A program made the position numbers and the translations under genes. A model generated the notes under the pieces. That model had not been told where the DNA came from. It saw only the letters and a list, made by a program, of their open reading frames with translations, and did no database searches. From Bacteroidales bacterium (GTDB taxonomy: Bacteria; Bacteroidota; Bacteroidia; Bacteroidales; F082): a stretch of 64,000 nucleotides of DNA. This document shows positions 33,713 through 42,030 of this stretch, in pieces. The stretch spans positions 95,738 through 159,737 of the forward strand of contig JAFPWT010000017.1 of the NCBI GenBank assembly GCA_017394865.1, in the 5' to 3' direction. The first letter of the stretch is position 1, and each line of letters begins with the position of its first letter.

Positions 33713-33720
33713 TATATTTG
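33713..33720 (+). promoter_or_regulatory. -7 promoter element (TATATTTG)
   Basis: Matches TAnnTTTG within a very AT-rich gap (33640-33784) that otherwise holds nothing recognisable. It lies 64 bases before the Rpn-family ATG at 33785. Confidence 0.45.
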
Positions 33721-33784
33721 CAGTATGAAATTTATAAAAAATAGAAATCGATATTTGTAAATTAATAATTAATATTAATATAAT

Positions 33785-34744
33785 ATGAGTAGATATGTTG
33801 ACCCTCGCTACGACACTACTTTCAAAAAGGTGTTTGGCGAACATGCTGATCTTCTAATCAGTTTCATTAATGCTATGCTTCCCTTGGAAGGTGACCAAAT
33901 CGTAAAGGAAATCGAATACCTGTCGCCGGAACTCATGCCCGTAATACCTGATGCCAAGTATTCCGTAGTTGATGTCCGATGCAAAGACAAACGAAATCAT
34001 CAATTTCTTGTGGAAATGCAAATGGTCTGGACCGAAGACTTCAAAAGCCGTGTCCTATTCAACGCCTCCAAGGCATACGTCACACAACTTCAAAAAGGGG
34101 AAGACTACGAGCTGTTGGAACCCGTCTATTCTCTCAACATCGTCAACGACGCCGTTGAATCGGAACTTCCAAAAGACCAGTTCTACCACTACTACCAAAT
34201 GGTTCACGCCTGCGATTCCGACAACATCATCAAAGGCCTACACATCGCCTTCATCGAGTTGCCAAAGTTCACACCGCAAACCCCGGTGGAAAAAGAAATG
34301 CAGCGACTTTGGCTACGCTTTCTGACCGAGATCAACGAAACCACCCGCCAAGCACCCGAAGAACTGCTCACCAACCCTCTCACCCATAAAGCAGTGGAAC
34401 TCATGGAAGAATGGGCTATGACTGACGTGGAACGATACCTCTACGAAAAAAACATTGATAATGTCCGTATTGAAAATGCCATCGTGCGTGGCACAAAAAG
34501 GCACGCCATGGAAAAAGGCATGAAAAAGGGAATGGAACAAGGCATGAAAAAAGGCATGGAAAAAGGTCTGGAACAAGGTCTGAAACAGGGCTTGGAACAG
34601 GGCCTAGAACAGGGCTTGGAACAGGGTTTAGAACAGGGTTTAGAACAGGGGCGTTCGGAAGCCTTGAAGGAAATCGCCCAAAAAATGCAGGCTGCCGGCA
34701 TCGACAAAAAGACCATCCTCGAAATTACTGGCGTTGATTTATAA
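33785..34744 (+). CDS. Rpn family recombination-promoting nuclease/putative transposase
   Basis: This 319-residue protein has a PD-(D/E)XK nuclease fold. The start RYVDPRYDTTFKKVFGEHAD and the core VDVRCKDKRNHQFLVEMQM (Asp, then Glu-x-Gln) are typical of the Rpn family, which promotes recombination and is common in Bacteroidota as single, movable genes. The C-terminal third is a repeated KKGMEQG and GLEQG helix encoded by 12-base repeats (34508-34651), the usual variable tail of the family. Adjacent DNA is AT-rich, which fits acquisition. No sign of other transposon parts. Confidence 0.85.
   Translation: MSRYVDPRYDTTFKKVFGEHADLLISFINAMLPLEGDQIVKEIEYLSPELMPVIPDAKYSVVDVRCKDKRNHQFLVEMQMVWTEDFKSRVLFNASKAYVTQLQKGEDYELLEPVYSLNIVNDAVESELPKDQFYHYYQMVHACDSDNIIKGLHIAFIELPKFTPQTPVEKEMQRLWLRFLTEINETTRQAPEELLTNPLTHKAVELMEEWAMTDVERYLYEKNIDNVRIENAIVRGTKRHAMEKGMKKGMEQGMKKGMEKGLEQGLKQGLEQGLEQGLEQGLEQGLEQGRSEALKEIAQKMQAAGIDKKTILEITGVDL
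34508..34651 (+). repeat. 12-bp coding repeats in the Rpn tail
   Basis: About twelve units of the GAACAGGGCTTG or GAAAAAGGCATG type encode repeated (M/L)-(E/K)-(Q/K)-G. The last ones (GAACAGGGTTTA) are identical, so copy number may vary between strains. Confidence 0.8.
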
Positions 34745-34797
34745 AAAACCCTCCGCTGTGGTTATTCTTCTGGAAATGGTTTTCCTAAGCGTGTGAT

Positions 34798-36591
34798 TTA
34801 TCCCTCATCTATCGTCCTAGCTATCTTCTCGATGTTCAAGCTGCGAGCCGAAGCGTCGATAATTTCCTTGTAGATACCGCCTTTCTTGTAGATTTCATCG
34901 GGATCACCAGACTCTTCCACTCGGCCGGTCTGGAGAGCATAGATGAGGTCTGCATCGATAATCTGGGAGATGCTATGCGAAATGATGATGACGGTGCGAT
35001 CCTTCTTGATGGCATCCAAACTGTTCTTGATCTGCTCGGTGGCGATGGCATCTAACGACGCTGTGGGCTCATCAAGGAAGATAATAGGCGGGTTCTTGAG
35101 GAACATACGAGCGATGGCGATGCGTTGCTGCTGTCCGCCGCTGAGGTCGGAAGCCTTATTTTCAAACTGCTTGGGCAGTTGCATGATCTGGTCGTAGATG
35201 TACGACTTCTTGGCAGCCTCCACTACCTCCTCGTGCGTAGCATCAGGCTTGCCGTAAAGGATGTTCTCCTCGATGGTGCCATCGAAAATATGGTTCTTCT
35301 GAAGCACCAACCCGATGTTCTCGCGCAAGAATTTCGTGTCATACTCACGCAAGTCGATGCCGTCAAGGGTGATCACGCCCCGCTGTGGCTCGTAAAACTT
35401 ATCCAACAGGTTGACAATGGTACTCTTACCCGCTCCCGAAAGACCCACCAAGGCGGTGATCTTGTTCGGCTCAATGATCATATTGACGCCAAACAAAGCC
35501 TGATTGCCGTTGGGATAGGTGAAATCAACGTTTTTCATCTCAAAACGACCGTGTATCTTCTCCGGCTTGTAACTGCCCGAAGGTTCCACTTCTTCGTCGG
35601 AGTCGAGGATACCGAAGAAGCCCTCTGCATAGATCAAGGCGTCGTTGACATCGTCGAAGATGCGCTGAAGCTGGGTGATGGGTGCAATGACGTTGCTGAA
35701 TAACATCACATGGTACATGATCTTACCGATGGTCATGCCAGGATAGCCGACAAGCACCAGGTAAGCCGTCAGGATAATCACCAGCACCGTGCCGACCTGT
35801 TTCACAAAACTCTTGACACCATTGTAATAAAAGGCCACCTTACGGGTCTTCATTTGGTTTTCCGTGACCTGATTCTGGATATCGAGCTGTTTCTGTCCCT
35901 CGATCTGTTCGCGGTTGAAGCTCTTGATGACATTGATGCTGTCTATGATATTCTTGATACCTTGACTCTTGGTTTCCAGATGGTTACGCATCTCACGACG
36001 CCATCCTTTCAGACGTTTGGCTTGACGATAGGTGATCCAGAAATACACTGGTACAATGGCTAGCGCCACCAGTCCCACATAGACGTTGGCGATAAACATC
36101 AAGATCAAGGCCAGCAGGGCGCTGGTGAACAACGGCAGCAAGTCGATGAAAAAGTTCTGCACGGTGCGCGAAAGGCTACTCACGCCTTGGTCGATACGGG
36201 CTTGAAGCTTGCCTGTGGCGTTGTCGCTGGTATTGAAAAAAGCCATACGGAAGGTGAGCACCTTCTCGATGACGCTCTGCGCCAAGTCGCGCGAGACGAA
36301 GATGCGCATCCGCTCACCGAAATAGTTCTGCGCAAAGGTGATGAGGGCGGAGAGGATTTCCTTGCCCAGCAACACCACTGAAATCAAGATGACGATATGT
36401 GCCGCAGCTTGGCCCCATTTCTCGCCAGCCACAACAAGACCGTTCACTTGATCTACCGTCCAGTCGAGCACGATAGCGTTGACCTGTGCCATCAAAGAGC
36501 CGATCAATGTTAACAGCAAAGTAATGAAAACCAGCCATTTATAAGGCTTCACAAAAGGTCGGACGTTTTTGAAAAGTTGAAAGAGATTCAT
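34798..36591 (-). CDS. ABC exporter, half-transporter with fused ATPase
   Basis: This 597-residue protein has six membrane helices (about 18-310), followed by an ATP-binding domain with Walker A GLSGAGKSTIVNLL near residue 389, the LSGGQQQRIAIARMFLK signature near residue 487, Walker B PIIFLDEPTASLD, and the switch His in IIISHSISQI. It is of the MsbA/MdlB lipid or drug exporter kind and would work as a homodimer. It follows the U32 gene by 3 bases in the same operon. Substrate unknown. Confidence 0.88.
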   Translation of the reverse strand: MNLFQLFKNVRPFVKPYKWLVFITLLLTLIGSLMAQVNAIVLDWTVDQVNGLVVAGEKWGQAAAHIVILISVVLLGKEILSALITFAQNYFGERMRIFVSRDLAQSVIEKVLTFRMAFFNTSDNATGKLQARIDQGVSSLSRTVQNFFIDLLPLFTSALLALILMFIANVYVGLVALAIVPVYFWITYRQAKRLKGWRREMRNHLETKSQGIKNIIDSINVIKSFNREQIEGQKQLDIQNQVTENQMKTRKVAFYYNGVKSFVKQVGTVLVIILTAYLVLVGYPGMTIGKIMYHVMLFSNVIAPITQLQRIFDDVNDALIYAEGFFGILDSDEEVEPSGSYKPEKIHGRFEMKNVDFTYPNGNQALFGVNMIIEPNKITALVGLSGAGKSTIVNLLDKFYEPQRGVITLDGIDLREYDTKFLRENIGLVLQKNHIFDGTIEENILYGKPDATHEEVVEAAKKSYIYDQIMQLPKQFENKASDLSGGQQQRIAIARMFLKNPPIIFLDEPTASLDAIATEQIKNSLDAIKKDRTVIIISHSISQIIDADLIYALQTGRVEESGDPDEIYKKGGIYKEIIDASARSLNIEKIARTIDEG

Positions 36592-36594
36592 AGG

Positions 36595-38355
36595 CTATTC
36601 AGGTGTGCAGACATACATGAGACATTTCTTACAATCAAATTCCAAGGGAAAGACGTTTTCACCGTTGCGAATGTATAAAGGCCCGGTAGACTTCCCAGCG
36701 ACCTTGGGACACAGGCCGTTGGCATAACGGATGCAGTGATGACAAGTCATCAGGTGGGTAGGGATTTCATCGGGAACAGAGATCTGGCGGTCGTGCGGAC
36801 CAGTCTCAGCGGCACCTTGTCGTATCTCCCGCAGGGAGATATGCAGTGCCGCGGGGACTGGAACAGCCAGCAAACCACGTTTCAATTCCCCCAACACCGA
36901 TGCAGGAATCAAATATGGTTGTGATAAATTGATATCAATATTTACCGGATTATAAACCGTATCACCCCATTGGGACAGTTTTTTTCGAATATTTTCGAGG
37001 GCCTTTTCAGGATTGTTGGCAACAATCTTGGGAGTGGAAAGTGAAAAGTGATAAGTGAAAAGTGAAGAGTTGTCGTCATTAACTTTTAACTTTTCACTCT
37101 TAACTCTTAACTCAAATCCGTCTTCAGTTTCCGTCAACACCAAATCAATGTCAATTTTCCGGTTGCCTTTGGAGGCGTCCACCTGACGTTGCCATTCGAT
37201 GTCGTAATTTCTGAAGATTTTCGTTCCTCTGGTAGCGCCATGGGGACGATTGCACGAAACCTTATTGCCTTTGGCAACATCAGCCCTGATGCCAATTAAC
37301 TCATCGTCCTGATTCAGGAAACACAGTCCGTCCCCGTTGTGCAAATCCTTATCCGTAGCAATTTCCATCTGAACCGAATTGCACCATTTCACTTCACCGA
37401 TGTATTCACCCATCGATTTTGGGGTGTTTGGCGACCCAATATTCGGCTGGCGGCCATGGATGAAATAGTCGGTAAAACCACGGTTGAATGATTTTTTGGG
37501 GTTGACTTCGAAGGCGTATTGACAATGCCCGACAGAAGCCTGAACATACTCAGGTCGACGCTTAAAGATGGCATCAAGTTGCTGACGATAATAGGCCGTG
37601 ATGTTCTTTACATAATCCGCGTCCTTCAGCCGGCCTTCGATCTTGAAGCTCGTGATGCCGGCATCCATCAACTCCTCCAAATGGGCGCTGTTGTTCATGT
37701 CTTTCAGGCAGAGAAGATGCTTACCCTTGACCATCACCTTACCATCGGCATCGAGGAGATCCCACGGCAAGCGGCAGGGCTGGGCACAGGCACCACGGTT
37801 GGCTGATCGGTTGCCAATATATTGACTCAAATAGCACTGTCCACTATGGCTGACACACAACGAGCCGTGGACGAAGAACTCCAGCGGCACCGTGGTCTGG
37901 CGGCGAATTTCCCGGATTTCATCGATCGTAAGCTCACGACCCAGCACAACCTGTTCAAAGCCAAGCTGTTCCAATTCTTTCACCCGCTCCACAGTGAGAT
38001 TGTCGCACTGGGTGCTGGCGTGTAAGGAAATCGGCGGCAGATCGAGTTGCAACAGGTTCAAATCCTGCACAATCAAGGCATCCACGCCGGCATTCCAGCA
38101 GTCCCACGCCAACTGGCGCGCCGGTTCCATCTCTTTTTCATAAAGCAGAGTGTTCAAAGTGACATACACTTTGGCATCAAACAACGCTGCGTGACAGCAC
38201 AGTTTCTCAATATCCTCGATGCTATTACCCGCCTTTTCACGGGCCCCGAAAGCCGGTCCGCCGATATATACAGCATCAGCCCCATGATCGATGGCCGCCA
38301 ATCCAACCTCAAGGTTCTTGGCCGGTGAGAGCAATTCTATTTTCGTGGTATTCAT
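36595..38355 (-). CDS. Peptidase U32 family protein, RlhA-like
   Basis: This is a 586-residue cytoplasmic protein. The ATG at 38355 (MNTTKIELLSPAKNLEVGLA) is chosen because the earlier start lies across the promoter. The U32 core is seen in YIGGPAFGAREKAGNSIEDI, the Cys-rich segment SLCVSHSGQCYLSQY then NRGACAQPCRLPWDL, and SFKIEGRLKDADYVKNITAY. E. coli members of this family are RNA hydroxylation factors (RlhA, TrhP) rather than proteases, and the length fits RlhA. A C-terminal Cys cluster (CHHCIRYANGLCPK, DCKKC) may bind a metal cluster. A 7-bp repeat hairpin (37032-37113) inserts about 28 residues. Confidence 0.8.
   Translation of the reverse strand: MNTTKIELLSPAKNLEVGLAAIDHGADAVYIGGPAFGAREKAGNSIEDIEKLCCHAALFDAKVYVTLNTLLYEKEMEPARQLAWDCWNAGVDALIVQDLNLLQLDLPPISLHASTQCDNLTVERVKELEQLGFEQVVLGRELTIDEIREIRRQTTVPLEFFVHGSLCVSHSGQCYLSQYIGNRSANRGACAQPCRLPWDLLDADGKVMVKGKHLLCLKDMNNSAHLEELMDAGITSFKIEGRLKDADYVKNITAYYRQQLDAIFKRRPEYVQASVGHCQYAFEVNPKKSFNRGFTDYFIHGRQPNIGSPNTPKSMGEYIGEVKWCNSVQMEIATDKDLHNGDGLCFLNQDDELIGIRADVAKGNKVSCNRPHGATRGTKIFRNYDIEWQRQVDASKGNRKIDIDLVLTETEDGFELRVKSEKLKVNDDNSSLFTYHFSLSTPKIVANNPEKALENIRKKLSQWGDTVYNPVNIDINLSQPYLIPASVLGELKRGLLAVPVPAALHISLREIRQGAAETGPHDRQISVPDEIPTHLMTCHHCIRYANGLCPKVAGKSTGPLYIRNGENVFPLEFDCKKCLMYVCTPE
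37032..37113. repeat. Inverted pair of 7-bp repeat arrays inside the U32 gene
   Basis: Six units of the AAGTGAA type (37032-37073) face five units of the TTAACTT/TTCACTC type (37079-37113), so the two arms can form a hairpin with a short loop. In the U32 protein they encode KSEKLKVNDDNSSLFTYHFS and neighbours, with the frame intact. Confidence 0.85.
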
Positions 38356-38360
38356 GGATG

Positions 38361-38384
38361 CAAAGATAAAAAATAATAACTTTG
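38361..38384. promoter_or_regulatory. Divergent -7 elements of the U32 and first AlgX-like genes
   Basis: TATCTTTG on the minus strand (38361-38368) ends 5 bases before the ATG of the U32 gene at 38355. TAACTTTG on the plus strand (38377-38384) ends 11 bases before the ATG at 38396. Both leaders must be very short or absent. Confidence 0.5.
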
Positions 38385-38395
38385 CAAACCCGAAT

Positions 38396-39937
38396 ATGAA
38401 AAGCCCCGTAAAATTCATATTATGCATTCTAACCGTGGTCGTAATGTTCCTGCCTATGGCTCAGGAGCACCTGAGGCTCTTTGATTTTAAGGCATTGACC
38501 GGCGTGGTGGCCGAAGACCCCAAACCCAAGGTGACACTCAAACATTTCACTAATCAAAGACTGCAACGATGGACCGAGTCGCATTTACAACTGAATTACG
38601 GCTTCCGTGAACCGCTCACCCGACTTTACAACCAATACCGGTGGGATTTGTTCAATCAGTCGAATATGTTGGACCAGAAACGTCTCTTCATCAATGATGA
38701 TGGTTGGATCTACGAATCGCAACACGTAGAGGAATACTATACGGGCAAAGGACGTTATTATGCGAAAGACTCTCTCGAGATGGCGCATTACTTCGGCGAA
38801 GAGGCCCTGCGTATCTATCAACTGCAACAGATCCTAGAGTCACAAGGCACCCATCTTTTTGTCATGCTGCTCCCTGGAAAAGAAGTAGTTTATCCGGAGC
38901 ATGTTCCAGAGACCGACAGATATCCTCACCAAAAGGTGTTTTCCGCCACCGAGTTCTATCATCAAACCTTTGACGAGTTGGGGGTGAACTATATTGATGT
39001 CAACCCGTGGTTTTTGGCCATGAAAGACACCGTCGACTTCCCTCTTTACCCACAGACCGGCACACACTGGAGCAACTATTCAGCCTTGTATGTAGCCGAC
39101 AGCCTCATCCGCTACATGGAACAACTGGGCGACATCAAAATGGAACATTTCACCATCGGCGAACGAGAGGAACGCACCGTTTATCCCGACGACGACCTGG
39201 AACAATTGATGAACCTCATCCGGCCGCTGCCGAAAGCCCCAAACTACCAAGCCCCTTATACCATCATAGAAGACAGCACCGCCTGCCGGCCTTTTTTCAT
39301 CGCTATCGGCGACTCTTATTTTTGGAATCTGGCAAACGCTACCCCGTTCGGTAAAATCATGGGCGACCTTCGATATTGGTATTATTTCAAAACCGTTTAT
39401 TTCGACCCGGATCATGACAATATCAAGGACGTGGACGTGATGCAGGAGGTGCTCGATGCCGACTTTGTGATGTTAGCTTACTGCACCCCACAGATCTACG
39501 AAATGAGCCAAGGTTTCTCGCAACAATTGCTGCTGGATATCTGTTGCAACGAAGAGGACTTCGAAAGGGCACAAAAAACACTCGCCGCCGAAATCCGGAA
39601 AAACCCTGTTTGGATGGAACTCCTCGTGGAACTCGCCAATGAATACGATTTCACCATCGACACAGTCGTCAACGGAGAGGCTAAAAACACTATTCTAAAA
39701 CGACCCAGTCCTTATATCCCGGCTTTGAGAGACACCATCCCCACCAAACGATCAAGAAAATATACTATCGCCATCAACCGCGACAACGAGGAGGTCCTCG
39801 AAATGATGGAAAAGATTCGGGAGGATTCCCTGTGGTACAATTCGGTGGTGAAACAGGCCGAGAAACGACACCTCTCGGCGGAAGACAACCTCTGCCTCAA
39901 CGCCGTCTACGTCCTGGAAAAACTCAAGAAAAAATAA
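38396..39937 (+). CDS. AlgX-like SGNH O-acetyltransferase-type protein 1
   Basis: This is a 513-residue protein; the ATG at 38396 follows the promoter. It has a membrane anchor or signal (about 7-22), then the family start QEHLRLFDFKALTG, GFREPLTRLYNQYRWDLF, and the SGNH-type blocks TGTHWSNYSAL (near 223) and FIAIGDSYFWNL (near 303). The His and Ser of the triad are present, but the Asp two residues before the His is Gly. Two copies of the Trp-centred helical unit are at about 400 and 474. It works outside the inner membrane, probably receiving acyl groups from an MBOAT partner. It faces the LtaS-like gene tail to tail. Confidence 0.8.
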   Translation: MKSPVKFILCILTVVVMFLPMAQEHLRLFDFKALTGVVAEDPKPKVTLKHFTNQRLQRWTESHLQLNYGFREPLTRLYNQYRWDLFNQSNMLDQKRLFINDDGWIYESQHVEEYYTGKGRYYAKDSLEMAHYFGEEALRIYQLQQILESQGTHLFVMLLPGKEVVYPEHVPETDRYPHQKVFSATEFYHQTFDELGVNYIDVNPWFLAMKDTVDFPLYPQTGTHWSNYSALYVADSLIRYMEQLGDIKMEHFTIGEREERTVYPDDDLEQLMNLIRPLPKAPNYQAPYTIIEDSTACRPFFIAIGDSYFWNLANATPFGKIMGDLRYWYYFKTVYFDPDHDNIKDVDVMQEVLDADFVMLAYCTPQIYEMSQGFSQQLLLDICCNEEDFERAQKTLAAEIRKNPVWMELLVELANEYDFTIDTVVNGEAKNTILKRPSPYIPALRDTIPTKRSRKYTIAINRDNEEVLEMMEKIREDSLWYNSVVKQAEKRHLSAEDNLCLNAVYVLEKLKKK

Positions 39938-39947
39938 TCGCATCCCC

Positions 39948-41966
39948 TTATGGCATCAGCACATCGTGCTGAACCACAAAACGGCTGACCGCTTCAAAAT
40001 TGCCGAGTTCATCTTGATACTGTTGTAACAGCGACGGTTTGTCGATGGGGAACCCGATCACCGAAGAATCCATCAAGATAAGTGCGTTTTTATTGATGAA
40101 GAACTGGTCGCTGAAATAATCGATCACATCGCGATTGTTCCGCATGAAACTCAGTTTCCGCATGTTGCGATATTCTGACACGGTGTCAAACGATGTGCCC
40201 AGCCAATGGCAATGGTCATTGATGGTGTAATCGTATTGGCTGTTGAGCCAAGCATTCAGCGAAGGGGTGATATCGAGATGCGAAACTACTGCGCCCATAG
40301 TCTTGGATCGTTTCAACAATGGCGACCACACCACCAAAGGCACATTGTAATTACGGAGAGCGATGCCTGTTGGCACCAATGCCATCCGATGATCGCCGGT
40401 AATCACAAACACAGTGTTTTCAAAACCAGGTTGCGAAGCATAATAGTCCACCAGGTGGTGAACACTTTGATCCAGATACAAATAACAAGCATAAACGTTG
40501 AGGTTGCGCAATACGTTGTCGCGCTCCTTTTTGTCGAGATCTGGCTGCTGCTCCACCATCACCTTCACCTGCTCCTCATAACGCTCAATATCATCCACCA
40601 GAAAAGGCTCGTGGGTGGAAAGCGTCAGGTAGATATCCGCATGAGGCCTGCCACCAGACTTCACTAATTTATGTTGGATGGCACAGTCAAAAAGTTGATC
40701 ATCGTCTAACCCCCACCGATTATTGTCTGCCAGCAGATAATACTCGTTGCTATCAGCCACCATCCGTTCCGGAATCACGATATCGTCAACACGGTTGACC
40801 TCCATAAAAAGATCGTAATGGTCAAACTCCGAGTTGCCTCCATAGAAAAATGAAGCAGAATAGCCGTTTCGGTCCAAATCGAGCAACAAGGAATGATGCC
40901 GCGGCATGGGTTGTTCCGCGGCAAAGCCGTAACGTCCATGCGGAGCAGAAGCAAACACCGACGGAAGAACCCCGAAGGTGCGTTCCGAGGTGGAAAAACA
41001 GTTGGGCCAGAACAAACCGGCATTGGCCAAGCTGTCGATGAAAGGCGTGAACGACAGCTGGGGATCGTTCACCCCTGTCAGTCGGCGGCCAAGACCTTCC
41101 ACGATGACAAAGACAAAGTTAGGCGGAAGACCGTCGGAGGTGTGTTCAAAAAACGGACTCAACACATCGGGATCAGTCGTCTTGCGATACATCGGATAAC
41201 CTGGATGATCATAGTCGAATTCGGGATGACAAGCCTGATAAGCGGAAAGCTGAGAGGTGGAAAGCGTGTAGTTCTCTTCTCCGCGTTTACTGCCCTCATC
41301 CCTCCAATAGTCAGTGATCTTGATGTATGAATAAGACGGCTGGTTCACCGCCAAACAGAAATCATTACGATTGGAATATACCTTTTCGTTTCTGATGATA
41401 CGTTTATAGGGTACAAACACCAGTAAAATGAGTAAGACGGCGAAGCCCACAACGAAACAGATCGTGTTGAAACGGAAAACTTTCCACTTCTCACTCTTCA
41501 CTATAATTAAAACCGCCAGGCCCACCTGAAGCACAAACCATAGCACCTGCACCCACGACAGGGAAGTCGAAGAAGAAAACACCGTGGTCTTTAACTCCTC
41601 CACAGAGTACACCAGGATAACGTGATCCAAGGGCATGGTCAGGTTACAGAAATATTCCGCCAACAACGCCACGACCACCGCATAGGCCACTATCAGACCT
41701 TTAAAGATGCCCTTTGCCAACTTGGGAAAGAAATAATACACCAGCAGAAATGGAATCAAGCCAAAGGTGAAGATACGGCTCACTAACAGCACGTCGAAAA
41801 ACGACCCCGAAAGGACGGTAAGCAGCTGGCGCCACTCCAGTCCCAGCCTAAAATACACTTCCAAAAAGAAAAGAGGGCGCAACAACACCATGCAAAGCAA
41901 TAATAACAGGTTCAAACGGACCCATTCGCTTAGTCTCGAGAGCAGTTTGTTTTTGGGTGTTGTCAT
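39948..41966 (-). CDS. LtaS-like phosphoglycerol transferase/sulfatase-fold membrane protein
   Basis: This is a 672-residue protein; the ATG at 41966 (MTTPKNKLLSRLSEWVRLNL) is chosen since the longer frame crosses the promoter. It has five membrane helices in the first 200 residues, then an extracytoplasmic alkaline-phosphatase-like domain with FVFVIVEGLGRRLTG near 296, SERTFGVLPSVFAS near 331 (candidate nucleophile Thr), TLSTHEPF near 458 and VITGDHRM near 530. The layout matches lipoteichoic acid synthase and opgB-type phosphoglycerol transferases, so it may add phosphoglycerol groups to a polymer or lipid. It sits between AlgX-like and MBOAT genes. Worn 7-bp arrays lie at 41481-41501 and near 41242-41270. 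Confidence 0.8.
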   Translation of the reverse strand: MTTPKNKLLSRLSEWVRLNLLLLLCMVLLRPLFFLEVYFRLGLEWRQLLTVLSGSFFDVLLVSRIFTFGLIPFLLVYYFFPKLAKGIFKGLIVAYAVVVALLAEYFCNLTMPLDHVILVYSVEELKTTVFSSSTSLSWVQVLWFVLQVGLAVLIIVKSEKWKVFRFNTICFVVGFAVLLILLVFVPYKRIIRNEKVYSNRNDFCLAVNQPSYSYIKITDYWRDEGSKRGEENYTLSTSQLSAYQACHPEFDYDHPGYPMYRKTTDPDVLSPFFEHTSDGLPPNFVFVIVEGLGRRLTGVNDPQLSFTPFIDSLANAGLFWPNCFSTSERTFGVLPSVFASAPHGRYGFAAEQPMPRHHSLLLDLDRNGYSASFFYGGNSEFDHYDLFMEVNRVDDIVIPERMVADSNEYYLLADNNRWGLDDDQLFDCAIQHKLVKSGGRPHADIYLTLSTHEPFLVDDIERYEEQVKVMVEQQPDLDKKERDNVLRNLNVYACYLYLDQSVHHLVDYYASQPGFENTVFVITGDHRMALVPTGIALRNYNVPLVVWSPLLKRSKTMGAVVSHLDITPSLNAWLNSQYDYTINDHCHWLGTSFDTVSEYRNMRKLSFMRNNRDVIDYFSDQFFINKNALILMDSSVIGFPIDKPSLLQQYQDELGNFEAVSRFVVQHDVLMP
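41481..41501 (-). repeat. Short worn array of 7-bp units in the LtaS-like gene
   Basis: TTTCCAC, TTCTCAC and TCTTCAC (plus strand) give VKSEKWKVF on the minus strand. A looser GGAAAGC/GGTGGAA pattern recurs at 41242-41270. Both look like older, decayed members of the 7-bp class. Confidence 0.6.
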
Positions 41967-41973
41967 AACGTGA

Positions 41974-42012
41974 CAAAAATACACCTTTTTCTTGAATAAA
42001 ACGCTATCTTTG
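41974..42012. promoter_or_regulatory. Divergent -7 elements of the LtaS-like and first MBOAT genes
   Basis: TATTTTTG on the minus strand (41974-41981) ends 7 bases before the ATG at 41966. TATCTTTG on the plus strand (42005-42012) ends 18 bases before the ATG at 42031. Confidence 0.55.
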
Positions 42013-42030
42013 CAGCCTAAAACAACACTG

